A model generated the notes under the pieces. The model ran no database searches. It was not told where the DNA came from and worked only from the letters and a program-made list of their open reading frames with translations. A program made the position numbers and the translations under genes. From an uncultured Elioraea sp. (GTDB lineage Bacteria; Pseudomonadota; Alphaproteobacteria; Acetobacterales; Acetobacteraceae), in the NCBI GenBank assembly GCA_937995555.1, contig CALKJX010000009.1, positions 1 through 15,300 on the forward strand: a stretch of 15,300 bases of DNA, written 5' to 3'. Shown one piece after another: positions 5,709 through 14,181 of this stretch (its first letter is position 1; each line of letters opens with the position of its first letter).

Positions 5709-7040
5709 TCAGGCCGCGCGCAGCGAGCCCAGGAACTGCGCGAGTTCGCGCCTGAGCGTCTCGCCGTTGCGGGCCAGTTCGGCGGCCGCGCCGCGCAGAT
5801 CCGTGACCGCGCCGTTGGTCTCGGCCACGGCGGCGTTGACGTCCGCGATCGAGGCGCTGACCTCGTTCGTGCCGGCGGCGGCCTGCTGGACATTGCGCGC
5901 GATCTCGGCGGTCGCGGCCCCCTGCTGCTCCACCGCGGCGGCGATCGCGGCGGTGATCCGGTCGATCGACTCGATCACCCCGGCAATGCCCTGGATCGCG
6001 GCGACAGCCCGCTGCGTGTCGCCCTGGATGGCGGCGATCTGTGCGCCGATCTCATCGGTCGCCTTCGCGGTCTGGGTCGCGAGGTTCTTCACCTCCGAAG
6101 CCACCACCGCGAAACCCTTGCCCGCCTCGCCGGCGCGCGCCGCCTCGATGGTCGCGTTCAGCGCGAGCAGATTGGTCTGCCCGGCGATGTCGTTGATCAG
6201 CCGCACCACATCGCCGATCCGCTTCGCGCCCTCGGCGAGCCCCTGCACGGTGGCATCGGTCTCCCGCGCCCGGCCCATCGCCTCGCTGGCGATGCGCGCA
6301 CCCTCGTTCACCTGACGCGTGATCTCGCCGACCGAGGCCGAGAGCTCCTCGGCCGCCGCGGCGACCGTCTGGACATTGGCGCTCGCCTGGGTACTGGCGG
6401 CGGCGACCGCGCTCGCGCGCATGCCGGTGCGCCCGGCGATCTCGCCCAGCGTGTCGGCGCTCGCCTGGAGTTCGGTGCCGGCGGAGGCGACGGCCGCGAC
6501 CACCTTGCCGACCACCGCATCGAAGGCGTCGGCGACCTTGCTGCGCTCGGCCTTCGCGGCCGCCTGCGCCTCCTCGAAATAGACCGAGAGCGCGAGGTCC
6601 ATGTCGAGGAATACCGCACTGGTGACCGCGGCCATCAGCTCGGCACCGCGCCGGCCGTTCCAGCGATGGCGCGCGCCGACCAGCCGGCCGATCTCGGCCA
6701 GCGCCAGCGCGTAGCCGCCGAGATACCAGCGCGGATCGAGCCCGATCCGCGCATGCGCCGCGCCGACCCGGCGCACGCCCTCGACATAGGCGGCGTCGAA
6801 CGTGCCGGCGAACAGCCGCTCCCAGTGCCTGCGCTGCGCCCCCTTCAGCCAGTCGAGCCCGCGCTTCGCGTGCGCCTCCAGCATCGCCGCGGTCTCGGGT
6901 GTGCCCTTCATGTGGTCGTAGAAGACCGTGAGCACCTTGTCGAGCGACGGCCGGATGATCGCCCAGGCCTCGGCGAGCGCGGCGCGCGAGCCGGGCGAGA
7001 GGCGCATGAAGGCGGTATGGGTATCGATGGCGTGCGACAT
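5709..7040 (-). CDS. Globin-coupled methyl-accepting chemotaxis protein (HemAT-like)
   Basis: This cytoplasmic aerotaxis-type receptor has 443 residues. Residues about 10-160 form a protoglobin-type heme domain; H96 in RRVGAAHARIGLDPRWYLGGY is the expected proximal heme ligand. Residues about 170-440 are the coiled-coil signalling domain, whose hairpin tip at about 288-325 (GQTNLLALNATIEAARAGEAGKGF, AVVASEVKNLA, with E299 and the GEAGKGF turn) binds CheA and CheW. There is no transmembrane segment, HAMP domain or C-terminal pentapeptide for methyltransferase tethering. Oxygen or redox sensing is inferred from the family. ATG 7040 is chosen because AAGGAG (7055-7060 on the minus strand) lies upstream, although 14 nt away; a farther ATG at 7097 lacks such a site. 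It is convergent with the ligase, 15 nt apart. No che genes are nearby. Confidence 0.9.
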   Translation of the reverse strand: MSHAIDTHTAFMRLSPGSRAALAEAWAIIRPSLDKVLTVFYDHMKGTPETAAMLEAHAKRGLDWLKGAQRRHWERLFAGTFDAAYVEGVRRVGAAHARIGLDPRWYLGGYALALAEIGRLVGARHRWNGRRGAELMAAVTSAVFLDMDLALSVYFEEAQAAAKAERSKVADAFDAVVGKVVAAVASAGTELQASADTLGEIAGRTGMRASAVAAASTQASANVQTVAAAAEELSASVGEITRQVNEGARIASEAMGRARETDATVQGLAEGAKRIGDVVRLINDIAGQTNLLALNATIEAARAGEAGKGFAVVASEVKNLATQTAKATDEIGAQIAAIQGDTQRAVAAIQGIAGVIESIDRITAAIAAAVEQQGAATAEIARNVQQAAAGTNEVSASIADVNAAVAETNGAVTDLRGAAAELARNGETLRRELAQFLGSLRAA

Positions 7041-7146
7041 GGCGTGACGGAGCGCTCCTTGCGCCGGTGCCGGTTCCGATGGCGCGGAGCGTCGCATGTC
7101 CGGGTCAACAAATTCTTAGAGCGATTGGGAAATCCTTGACGGATCG
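7041..7146 (-). promoter_or_regulatory. Leader of the chemotaxis receptor gene with an AT-rich probable promoter patch
   Basis: This interval lies between the mfd stop and the receptor start, both on the minus strand. Positions about 7105-7135 are clearly AT-richer than anything nearby and include TTGACC on the minus strand (7105-7110) as a possible -35 element. No convincing -10 element follows, and no FliA-type motif is clear. It probably gives the receptor its own promoter, separate from mfd. Confidence 0.3.
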
Positions 7147-10100
7147 TTACGCCGCCTTGGCGCGCGCGCCCATGGCCGCGAGCGCGCCCAGCACCTCGCG
7201 CGCGAGCCGCACCCGCGCGGTCTGATCGGCGAGGTCGCGCGTCACCACCAGCTTGTGGTCGGGTCGGAGCCTGGCGAGCCCGCGCTGCTTCTGCAGCCAT
7301 CCCACCAGCCCCACCGGATCGCGGAACGCGTTGCCGCGGAACTGGACGACGAGCCCCTTCGGCCCGGCATCGAGCTTCTCCACCCCGGCCTCGCGGCAGA
7401 GCCGCTTGATGCCCACCACCGCGAGCAGGTTCTCGACCTCGCCTGGCAGCGGGCCGAAGCGATCGACCAGCTCTGCCGCCAGCGCCTCGCTTTCGGCATC
7501 CGAGGCAAGCGCGCCGATGCGGCGATAGAGGCCCAGCCGCACCGGCAGGTCGCGTACATACTGGTCCGGGATGAGAACGGCCATGCCGAGATTGATCTGC
7601 GGCGTCCAGTCGCGGTCCGAGACGGCCTTGCCCTCGCCCGCCTTCAGCTCCGCCACCGCCTCCTCCAGCATCTGCTGGTAGAGCTCGATGCCGACCTCGC
7701 GGATATGGCCAGACTGCTCGTCGCCGAGCAGGTTGCCGGCACCGCGGATGTCGAGATCGTGGCTCGCCAGGGTGAACCCGGCGCCGAGATTGTCGAGCGC
7801 CTGCATCACCTCGAGCCGCTTCTGCGCCGTCGCGGTGAGTTTCCGGTCCGCCGGCAGCGTCAGGTAGGCATAGCCGCGCAGCTTGCCGCGCCCGACCCGG
7901 CCGCGCAGCTGATAGAGCTGGGCGAGCCCGAACATGTCGGCGCGATGGATCACCATCGTATTGACGGACGGCATGTCGAGCCCGGACTCGATGATGTTGG
8001 TCGCGAGCAGCACGTCGTATTGCTGATCCTGGAACGCGGTCATGACGCGTTCGAGCTCGGTCGGCGAGAGCCGCCCGTGCGCCTCCACCACCTTCAGCTC
8101 CGGCGCCATCTCGGCGAGCCGCTCGCGCACCTTGGGCAGATCCTCGATGCGGGGCACGACATAGAACACCTGGCCGCCGCGGAAGCGCTCGCGCATCAGC
8201 GCCTCGCGCAGCACCACCGGATCGAAGGGCAGGATGAAGGTGCGCACGGCAAGCCGATCGATCGGCGGGGTGGTGATGATGCTCATCTCGCGCACGCCGG
8301 TCAGTGCGAGTTGCAGCGTGCGCGGGATCGGCGTGGCGGTCAGCGTCAGCACATGCACATCCGCGCGGAGCTGCTTCAGCCGCTCCTTGTGCGCGACCCC
8401 GAAATGCTGCTCCTCGTCCACGATGAGCAGGCCGAGCCCGCTGAACTGGATGCTCTTGGACAGCAGCGCGTGGGTGCCGACGACGATGTTGATCGAACCG
8501 TCGGCAAGGCCGCGCTTCACCTCGGCAGCCTCCTTCGCGCCCACCATGCGCGAGAGCTGGGCGATACGCACGGGAAAGCCGCGGAAGCGGTCGAGGAACG
8601 TGCGGTGGTGCTGGCGCGCGAGCAGCGTGGTCGGCACCACGACCGCCACCTGCGCCCCGGACATCGCGGCGATGAAGGCGGCGCGCAGCGCCACCTCGGT
8701 CTTGCCGAAGCCGACATCGCCGCAGACCAGCCGGTCCATCGGCCGACCGGCCGCCAGATCCTCCAGCACATCGGCGATCGCGCGCGCCTGGTCCTCGGTC
8801 TCGGCATAGGGAAAGCGGGCGCAGAACTCGTCCCAGAGCCCCTCGGGCGGCAGCAGTGTGGCGCCATCCTCCAGCCGCCGCGCGGCCGCGACCTGGATCA
8901 GCTGTGCGGCCATGTCGCGGATGCGCGACTTCATCCGCGCCTTGCGGTTCTGCCACGACACACCGCCGAGCTTGTCGAGCGCGACTCCCTCGCCCTCGCC
9001 GTAGCGGCTCAGCACCTCGATGTTCTCGACCGGCACGAACAGCTTGTCGCCACCGTCGTAGATCAGCCGCAGGCAGTCATGCGCGGCCCCCTGCACCTCC
9101 AGCGTCACCAGCCCGTCATAGCGGCCGATGCCGTGATCCATGTGCACGACGAGGTCGCCCTCGGCGAGGTCGGTCGCCTCGGCGATGAACTGGTCGGCGC
9201 GCTTGCGCCGCCGCGGCGGGCGCGAGATGCGCTCGCCGAGGATGTCCTGCTCGCCGATGACCGCGAGTGCAGGCGCCGAGAAGCCGCGCTCCAGCCCGAG
9301 CACGGCGAGCGCGATCGTGCCGCGCGGCAGGCGCTCGGTCTCGGGCCAGGCCTCCACGGCCTCGGTCGCCGCCATGCCGTGTTCGCCGAGCAGATGCTTC
9401 AGCCGCTCGCGCGAGCCCGCGGTCCAGGCCGCGACCACGACGCGGCGCTTCTGCGCGGCGAGCGCCTTGGCGTGGTCGGCGAGCGCGTCGAACACGTTGC
9501 CGCCCTGCGCGCGGATGTCGGTGAAGACGCGACCCGGCCGGCCGCCCGCATCCACCACCGAGGCGTCCGCATCCTCGGGCCGCGCGAAGGGCACGAGCTG
9601 CACCACGGTGCCGCGGGCGAGCATCGCGTCCCAGCCGGCGCGATCGAGATAGAGCCGATCGGGCGGCAGCGGGTTGTAGGGGAGTTCCCCCTCCGAAAGC
9701 CGGCGGAGCTCCGGGTTCAGACGCGCGGCGTAATGGTCGGCGATCATTTCGAGCCGTGCCTCCAGCGCCGGCTCGGCCTCGTGGTCGAGGCTGACGCGCG
9801 CGCCGTCGAGGTAGTCGAGCAGCGTGGCCAGCCGGTCGTGGAAGATCGGCAGCCAGTGCTCCATGCCCTGGAAGCGCCGCCGCGCCGAGACCGCCTCGTA
9901 CATCGGGTCGTTCGCCGCCGCGCCGAACAGCTCGCGATAGGCGGTGCGGAAGCGCGTCACCGAGGCCTCGTCCAGGAACACCTCGGAGACGGGCTTCAGC
10001 TCGACGCGCTCCAGCGTCTCGGTCGAGCGCTGGCTGAACGGGTCGAAGCTGCGGATCGTGTCCACCTCGTCGCCGAACAGGTCGATCCGCACCGGTTCCT

Positions 10101-10602
10101 CGCGCCCGGCGGGGAACAGGTCGATCAGCCCGCCGCGCACGGCGTATTCGCCCGGCTCGATCACGGTGTTGGCGCGGCCGTAGCCGTTCGCCTCCAGGAA
10201 GGCGACGATGCGCTCCAGTCCGATGCGCGTGCCGCGCGCGAGCGGCAGCACGGCCTCGGCGAAGGCGGCGGGCACGGGCACGCGCTGCACGAGCGCGTTC
10301 ACCGTGGTGAGCACAAGGCGCGGCCCCGGTGCGGGGGCAAGCAGGCGCGTCAGCGTATCGATGCGCCGCGCGGTCAGTTCCGGGTTCGGCCCGACCCTGT
10401 CGTAGGGCAGGCAGTCCCAGGCCGGGAACTGCAGCACCTCGACCTTGGGGGCGAAGAACGCCAGCGCCTCCGCCATGCGCGCCATGCGGGCGTCGTCGCG
10501 GCAGACATGCAGGATCGGGCCCGCGTGCTCGGCACGCGCCTGGGCGAGCAGCCAGGCGTCGTAGCCCTCCGGCGCGCCGGCCAGCGTGATCCGCTCAGCC
10601 AT
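7147..10602 (-). CDS. mfd: Transcription-repair coupling factor Mfd
   Basis: Mfd is a DNA translocase that removes RNA polymerase stalled at template lesions and recruits UvrA for nucleotide excision repair. The 1151-residue product is full length (about 1150 is typical). The N-terminal third is UvrB-like (from ILHVCRDDARMARMAEAL). An RNA-polymerase-interacting, CarD-like domain follows (about 475-545; GDLVVHMDHGIGRYDGL and FVPVENIEVLSRYGEG). The superfamily 2 motor has Walker A GDVGFGKT at 628-635 (K634), the DEEQ box at 729-732, TATPIPRTL, and the RecG-like motif VI QLRGRVGRG. The C-terminal D7 domain includes VDRFGPLPGEVENLLAV. The ATG at 10602 lies inside the end of sdhE (8-nt overlap), so translation is probably coupled. 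There are no missing motifs. Confidence 0.98.
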   Translation of the reverse strand: MAERITLAGAPEGYDAWLLAQARAEHAGPILHVCRDDARMARMAEALAFFAPKVEVLQFPAWDCLPYDRVGPNPELTARRIDTLTRLLAPAPGPRLVLTTVNALVQRVPVPAAFAEAVLPLARGTRIGLERIVAFLEANGYGRANTVIEPGEYAVRGGLIDLFPAGREEPVRIDLFGDEVDTIRSFDPFSQRSTETLERVELKPVSEVFLDEASVTRFRTAYRELFGAAANDPMYEAVSARRRFQGMEHWLPIFHDRLATLLDYLDGARVSLDHEAEPALEARLEMIADHYAARLNPELRRLSEGELPYNPLPPDRLYLDRAGWDAMLARGTVVQLVPFARPEDADASVVDAGGRPGRVFTDIRAQGGNVFDALADHAKALAAQKRRVVVAAWTAGSRERLKHLLGEHGMAATEAVEAWPETERLPRGTIALAVLGLERGFSAPALAVIGEQDILGERISRPPRRRKRADQFIAEATDLAEGDLVVHMDHGIGRYDGLVTLEVQGAAHDCLRLIYDGGDKLFVPVENIEVLSRYGEGEGVALDKLGGVSWQNRKARMKSRIRDMAAQLIQVAAARRLEDGATLLPPEGLWDEFCARFPYAETEDQARAIADVLEDLAAGRPMDRLVCGDVGFGKTEVALRAAFIAAMSGAQVAVVVPTTLLARQHHRTFLDRFRGFPVRIAQLSRMVGAKEAAEVKRGLADGSINIVVGTHALLSKSIQFSGLGLLIVDEEQHFGVAHKERLKQLRADVHVLTLTATPIPRTLQLALTGVREMSIITTPPIDRLAVRTFILPFDPVVLREALMRERFRGGQVFYVVPRIEDLPKVRERLAEMAPELKVVEAHGRLSPTELERVMTAFQDQQYDVLLATNIIESGLDMPSVNTMVIHRADMFGLAQLYQLRGRVGRGKLRGYAYLTLPADRKLTATAQKRLEVMQALDNLGAGFTLASHDLDIRGAGNLLGDEQSGHIREVGIELYQQMLEEAVAELKAGEGKAVSDRDWTPQINLGMAVLIPDQYVRDLPVRLGLYRRIGALASDAESEALAAELVDRFGPLPGEVENLLAVVGIKRLCREAGVEKLDAGPKGLVVQFRGNAFRDPVGLVGWLQKQRGLARLRPDHKLVVTRDLADQTARVRLAREVLGALAAMGARAKAA

Positions 10603-10864
10603 GCGACACCCCGCGCCGCGCCTGCGCCCAGTCCACCATCGCGCGCAACATCGGCGTTTCGGTCTCCTCCGGCACGGCGCGGCGGCCGGTCAGCCAGTCG
10701 AACAGGTCGGGGTCGGGCAGATCGAGCACCGCCTCCAGCGAGTCGAGCCCAGCCTCGTCCATCGCCCCGATCCGCTCGGCGACGAAGCCGCCCACCAGGA
10801 GATCGGTCTCATGCGTGCCCCGATGGCGGGCGCGGAACAGGATGCGGCGGCGTCTCGCGTCCAT
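10595..10864 (-). CDS. sdhE: Succinate dehydrogenase assembly factor SdhE (SDHAF2/DUF339 family)
   Basis: SdhE is a small cytoplasmic factor that promotes covalent attachment of FAD to the flavoprotein subunit of succinate dehydrogenase. The 89-residue product matches the family length. The conserved RGxxE signature is present as RHRGTHETD, and the expected pattern of small helices follows (LLVGGFV, LDLPDPDLFDWLTGR). The start at ATG 10864 gives the typical short basic N-terminus MDARRRRILFRARHRG; no strong Shine-Dalgarno precedes it. The gene overlaps mfd by 8 nt on the same strand and is divergent from recG. This linkage of sdhE with mfd and recG is familiar from other alphaproteobacteria, from memory. 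No sdh structural genes are in the window. Confidence 0.95.
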   Translation of the reverse strand: MDARRRRILFRARHRGTHETDLLVGGFVAERIGAMDEAGLDSLEAVLDLPDPDLFDWLTGRRAVPEETETPMLRAMVDWAQARRGVSHG

Positions 10865-10892
10865 GGCGAACGGTCGTGATCCGAACAGCGAC

Positions 10893-10919
10893 GGGGGGCT
10901 GCCCTTCCGGCAGCCCCCC
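10893..10919. repeat. Perfect 11-bp inverted repeat (hairpin) between sdhE and recG
   Basis: The arms ggggggctgcc (10893-10903) and ggcagcccccc (10909-10919) are exact reverse complements around a 5-nt loop, cttcc. The hairpin lies in the 96-bp interval between two divergent genes, 28 bp from the sdhE start and 41 bp from the recG start. No T-run follows on either strand, and neither gene ends here, so an ordinary intrinsic terminator is unlikely. It could fold in the leader RNA of either gene or be a binding site for a dimeric regulator. Confidence 0.6.
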
Positions 10920-10960
10920 TGGGCCTGTCATATACGCGCGGCCCCCGCCCCTGTCAGCCC

Positions 10961-13045
10961 GTGAGCCGCCCCGAGATCCTGCATCCGCTGTTCGCCGCCC
11001 TCGCCTCGCTGCCCGGGATCGGGCCGAGGCGCGAGGCGTTGCTCGCGCGCGCGGTCGGTGGCACGCGCGCGATCGACCTGCTCTGGCACCTCCCCGAAGG
11101 CGTGATCGACCGCACCGCCCGGCCGCGACTCGACGCCGCCGTGCCGGGCCAGGTGGCGACGCTGGAGGTGACGGTGCGGCGAAGGCGCGAGCCCTGGAGC
11201 GATGGCGCCCCCTGGGTGATCACGGTCGAGGACGGCACGGGCGAGCTCGACATCCTGCTGTTCGGCCGCGGCGGCGTGCGCGCCGATCAGCTCCCGCTCG
11301 GGGCCCGACGCCTCATCTCGGGGGAGATCAAGCCCGACCGCGGCCGGCTGACGATGCCACACCCGGACTTCATCCTGCCGCCCGAGCGCGCGGACGAACT
11401 GCCCGCGGTCGAGCCGGTCTGGCGCCTGACGGCGGGGCTGAAGCCGTGGGAGATGCGCCGGGCGGTCGCCGCGGCCCTCGCGGCCCTGCCGGACCTGCCG
11501 GAATGGGCCGATCCCACGCTGGTGCGGCGCGAGCGCTGGCCGCCCTGGGCCGAGGCGGTGCGCGCGGCGCACCATCCGGACTCGGCGGCCGCGCTTGCCC
11601 CGGAGCACCCGGCGCGGACCCGCCTCGCCTACGACGAGCTGCTCGCGCAGCAGGTGGCGCTGGCGCTGTCGCGCCGGCGATTCCGCACCGTGCGCGGCCG
11701 GACGCTGACGGGCGACGGGCGGCTGCGCGCGGCCGCGCTCGCGGCGTTCGGCCATGCGCTGACGCCGGCGCAGCGAAGCGCGCTTGCCGAGATCGACGCC
11801 GATCTCGCCGCGCCGACGCGGATGCTGCGCCTGCTGCAAGGCGATGTCGGCGCGGGCAAGACCATCGTCGCGTCGCTTGCCATGCTGCGCGCGGTCGAGG
11901 CCGGCGCGCAGGCGGCGCTGATGGCGCCGACCGAGATCCTCGCACGCCAGCACCACGCGACGATCGCGCGGCTCTGCGAGGCCGCCGGCGTGCGCACGGT
12001 GCTGCTCACCGGCCGCGAGAAGGGGCGCGCGCGCGAGGCGGCGCTGGCCGCCCTCGCCGACGGCTCGGCCGCGATCGCGATCGGCACGCATGCGCTGTTC
12101 CAGGAATCGGTCGCGTTCCGCGACCTGGCACTGGCCGTGATCGACGAGCAGCACCGCTTCGGCGTGCACCAGCGCCTGCTGCTCGGCGCCAAGGGCGGCG
12201 ACGTCGATGTGCTGGTGATGACCGCGACACCGATCCCGCGCACGCTGCTGCTGACCGCCTGGGGCGACATGGACGTCTCGCGGCTGACGGGCCGGCCGCC
12301 TGGCCGCCGCCCTGTCACCACGCTCGCCAAGCCCGCCGGCAAGATCGCCGAGGTGGTGGAGGCGGTCGGGCGGCGCATCGCCGCCGGCGCGCGTGCCTAC
12401 TGGGTCTGTCCGCTCGTCTCCGAGAGCGAGGAGACCGATCGCGCCGCGGCCGAGGCGCGCTACGCCGATCTCGCGCGCCACTTCCCCGGCAAGGTCGGGC
12501 TCGTGCACGGGCGGATGAAGGGCCCGGCCAAGGACGCGGCGATGGCGGACTTCGCCTCGGGCCAGACGGCGATCCTGGTGGCGACCACGGTGATCGAGGT
12601 CGGCGTCGATGTGCCCGAGGCGTCGGTGATCGTGATCGAGCACGCCGAGCGTTTCGGGCTGGCGCAGCTCCATCAGCTGCGCGGCCGGGTCGGGCGCGGC
12701 ACCGAGGCCTCCTACGCGCTGCTGCTCTACGACGAATCGCTGACCGAAACGGCGCGCAAGCGCATCGAGACGCTCTGCGCCACCGCCGACGGGTTCGTGA
12801 TCGCCGAGGCCGATCTCGACCTGCGCGGCGGCGGCGAGGCGCTGGGCACGCGCCAGTCCGGCCCGCCGCAGTTCCGGCTTGCCGACCTGCCCGCGCACAA
12901 GGACCTGATCGCGCTCGCGCGCGACGACGCGGCGCTGCTGCTGGAGCGCGACCCCGGGCTCGCCTCGCCGCGCGGGGCGGCGGTGCGGCTGCTGCTGCAC
13001 CTGTTCGAGCGCGAGGCCGTGATCGGCACGCTGCGCGCGGGGTGA
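10961..13045 (+). CDS. recG: ATP-dependent DNA helicase RecG
   Basis: RecG is a branched-DNA translocase that reverses stalled replication forks and processes recombination intermediates. The 694-residue product matches E. coli RecG (693). An N-terminal wedge region with an OB-fold (about 1-160; LPGIGPRREALLARA, VITVEDGTGELDILLFG) precedes the superfamily 2 motor. The motor has Walker A GDVGAGKT at 294-301 (K300), the DEQH box at 395-398 (DEQHRFGVHQR), TATPIPRTLLLTAWGDMDVS, and the C-terminal QLRGRVGRG and LDLRGGGEALGTRQSG motifs. The start is GTG 10961, giving M-S-R-P-E-I-L; no Shine-Dalgarno is seen, so initiation may be weak or depend on RNA structure. A TATAC at 10931-10935 is a possible -10 element. 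The stop is 4 bp from a decayed convergent gene. Confidence 0.97.
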   Translation: MSRPEILHPLFAALASLPGIGPRREALLARAVGGTRAIDLLWHLPEGVIDRTARPRLDAAVPGQVATLEVTVRRRREPWSDGAPWVITVEDGTGELDILLFGRGGVRADQLPLGARRLISGEIKPDRGRLTMPHPDFILPPERADELPAVEPVWRLTAGLKPWEMRRAVAAALAALPDLPEWADPTLVRRERWPPWAEAVRAAHHPDSAAALAPEHPARTRLAYDELLAQQVALALSRRRFRTVRGRTLTGDGRLRAAALAAFGHALTPAQRSALAEIDADLAAPTRMLRLLQGDVGAGKTIVASLAMLRAVEAGAQAALMAPTEILARQHHATIARLCEAAGVRTVLLTGREKGRAREAALAALADGSAAIAIGTHALFQESVAFRDLALAVIDEQHRFGVHQRLLLGAKGGDVDVLVMTATPIPRTLLLTAWGDMDVSRLTGRPPGRRPVTTLAKPAGKIAEVVEAVGRRIAAGARAYWVCPLVSESEETDRAAAEARYADLARHFPGKVGLVHGRMKGPAKDAAMADFASGQTAILVATTVIEVGVDVPEASVIVIEHAERFGLAQLHQLRGRVGRGTEASYALLLYDESLTETARKRIETLCATADGFVIAEADLDLRGGGEALGTRQSGPPQFRLADLPAHKDLIALARDDAALLLERDPGLASPRGAAVRLLLHLFEREAVIGTLRAG

Positions 13046-13049
13046 CCGC

Positions 13050-13354
13050 TCAGGACGGCGGCAACGACCGCTCCCGCCGCATCAACAGCAGCGTCCAGTG
13101 ACGCCCCTGCCGGCGATCGCCCGGAGGCTCGCGGCCATGGGTCTCGAAGCCGAGCCGTCGGCAAGGCCGCCGCGCTCGGCGCCGAGCAGGAAGGTCGCCG
13201 GGAGGGGCGTCTCCAGCGAGCCCTTCATCGGCAACCGCTCGATCCCCGCCTGCTCCGCCGCCGCCGTGCGGCCGAAGCTCGCCGGATCCCCGGCGAGCGC
13301 GCGGGCGCGCAGACGCCGCAACGCGACGCGATCCGGCGCCGTCAGCAGCCGGAC
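13050..13354 (-). pseudogene. Decayed GNAT-type N-acetyltransferase
   Basis: This remnant lies just downstream of kdsA on the same strand. Reading from 13354, one frame gives the N-terminal helices of a GNAT enzyme (VRLLTAPDRVALRRLRARAL, then AGDPASFG), and further on ATFLLGAERGG, a typical second beta strand. Family-like sequence then stops, and the frame runs to TGA at 13082-13084. From about 13153 a different frame resumes GNAT-like sequence (GFETHG, then RHWTLLLM) and ends at TGA 13050-13052. The acetyl-CoA binding motif (RxxGxG/A) and the whole C-terminal half are missing. The first recognisable codon is GTC, not a start codon. So there is a lost start, a frameshift near 13150-13165 and a 3' truncation. 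It overlaps the end of kdsA by 13 nt. The GNAT assignment is from pattern only. Confidence 0.65.
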
Positions 13355-14181
13355 GCTTCCCCCTTCGCCAAACGGTCGAACGCCATCAGCCGCGCGATCA
13401 GCGCCGGCATCGCGGCGAGCGGGAGCATGTTCGGCCCGTCCGAGGGCGCACGGTCGGGATCGGGATGCGTCTCGATGAACACCGCCGCGACGCCGACCGC
13501 CACGGCCGCGCGCGCCAGCACGGGCGCGAAACGACGATCGCCGCCCGAGGCGCTCCCCTGCCCGCCCGGCGCCTGCACCGCATGGGTCGCGTCCATCACC
13601 ACCGGATAGCCGGTCTCGGCCATGATCGGCAGCGAGCGCATGTCGGCGACCAGCGTGTTGTAGCCGAAGCTCGCCCCGCGTTCCGTCAGCAGGATGTTCT
13701 CGTTGCCCGTGGAGGCGATCTTGGCGGCGACGTTCGCCATGTCCCACGGCGCGAGGAACTGGCCCTTCTTGACGTTCACCACGCGGCCGGTGCGGCCCGC
13801 CGCAAGCAGCAGGTCGGTCTGGCGGCAGAGGAAGGCCGGGATCTGGAGCACGTCCACCGCTTCGGCCGCCGGTGCCACCTGGTCCTCGGCGTGCACATCC
13901 GTCAGCACCGGCACGCCGAGCGTCGCGCGGATCTCGGCCAGGATCGCGAGCCCCTTCGCCATGCCGACCCCGCGCGCGCCCGACACACTCGTGCGGTTCG
14001 CCTTGTCGTAGGAGGCCTTGAAGATCAGCCCGATGCCGGCGGCGCGCGCCATCTCCGCGAGTGCGGAGGCGACCTCCAGCGCGTGGTCGCGGCTCTCGAT
14101 CTGGCATGGCCCCGCGATCAGCACGAGCGGGCGATCGTTGGCTAGCTCAAGCCCGCCGACACGGACGATGCGCGCGCTCAC
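13342..14181 (-). CDS. kdsA: 3-deoxy-8-phosphooctulonate synthase (Kdo-8-phosphate synthase)
   Basis: KdsA condenses phosphoenolpyruvate with arabinose 5-phosphate to give Kdo 8-phosphate, the precursor of the inner-core lipopolysaccharide sugar Kdo, in the cytoplasm. The 279-residue TIM-barrel product is of normal length. Landmarks are VLIAGPCQIES near the N-terminus, FKASYDKANRTS, GVPVLTDVH, VVNVKKGQFLAPWDM, DATHAVQAPGG and the C-terminal FIETHPDPDRAPSDGPNM. C26 in AGPCQIES, with the His of DATHAV, the Glu of FIETH and the Asp of APSDGPN, marks the metal-dependent class; metal-independent enzymes such as that of E. coli have Asn at the Cys position. GTG 14181 is the start because it overlaps the pyrG stop as GTGA and gives M-S-A-R-I-V. 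The adjacent pyrG product supplies the CTP used later to activate Kdo. A GNAT remnant follows. Confidence 0.97.
   Translation of the reverse strand: MSARIVRVGGLELANDRPLVLIAGPCQIESRDHALEVASALAEMARAAGIGLIFKASYDKANRTSVSGARGVGMAKGLAILAEIRATLGVPVLTDVHAEDQVAPAAEAVDVLQIPAFLCRQTDLLLAAGRTGRVVNVKKGQFLAPWDMANVAAKIASTGNENILLTERGASFGYNTLVADMRSLPIMAETGYPVVMDATHAVQAPGGQGSASGGDRRFAPVLARAAVAVGVAAVFIETHPDPDRAPSDGPNMLPLAAMPALIARLMAFDRLAKGEASGC

Noticed and set aside
7255..13101. A plus-strand open frame of nearly 2000 codons running antisense to mfd and sdhE and through recG
   Set aside because: It is a by-product of high GC content: it lies opposite the obvious mfd and sdhE genes and in the wrong frame relative to recG, and the predicted protein is Arg/His/Ala-rich low-complexity sequence without any family motif.
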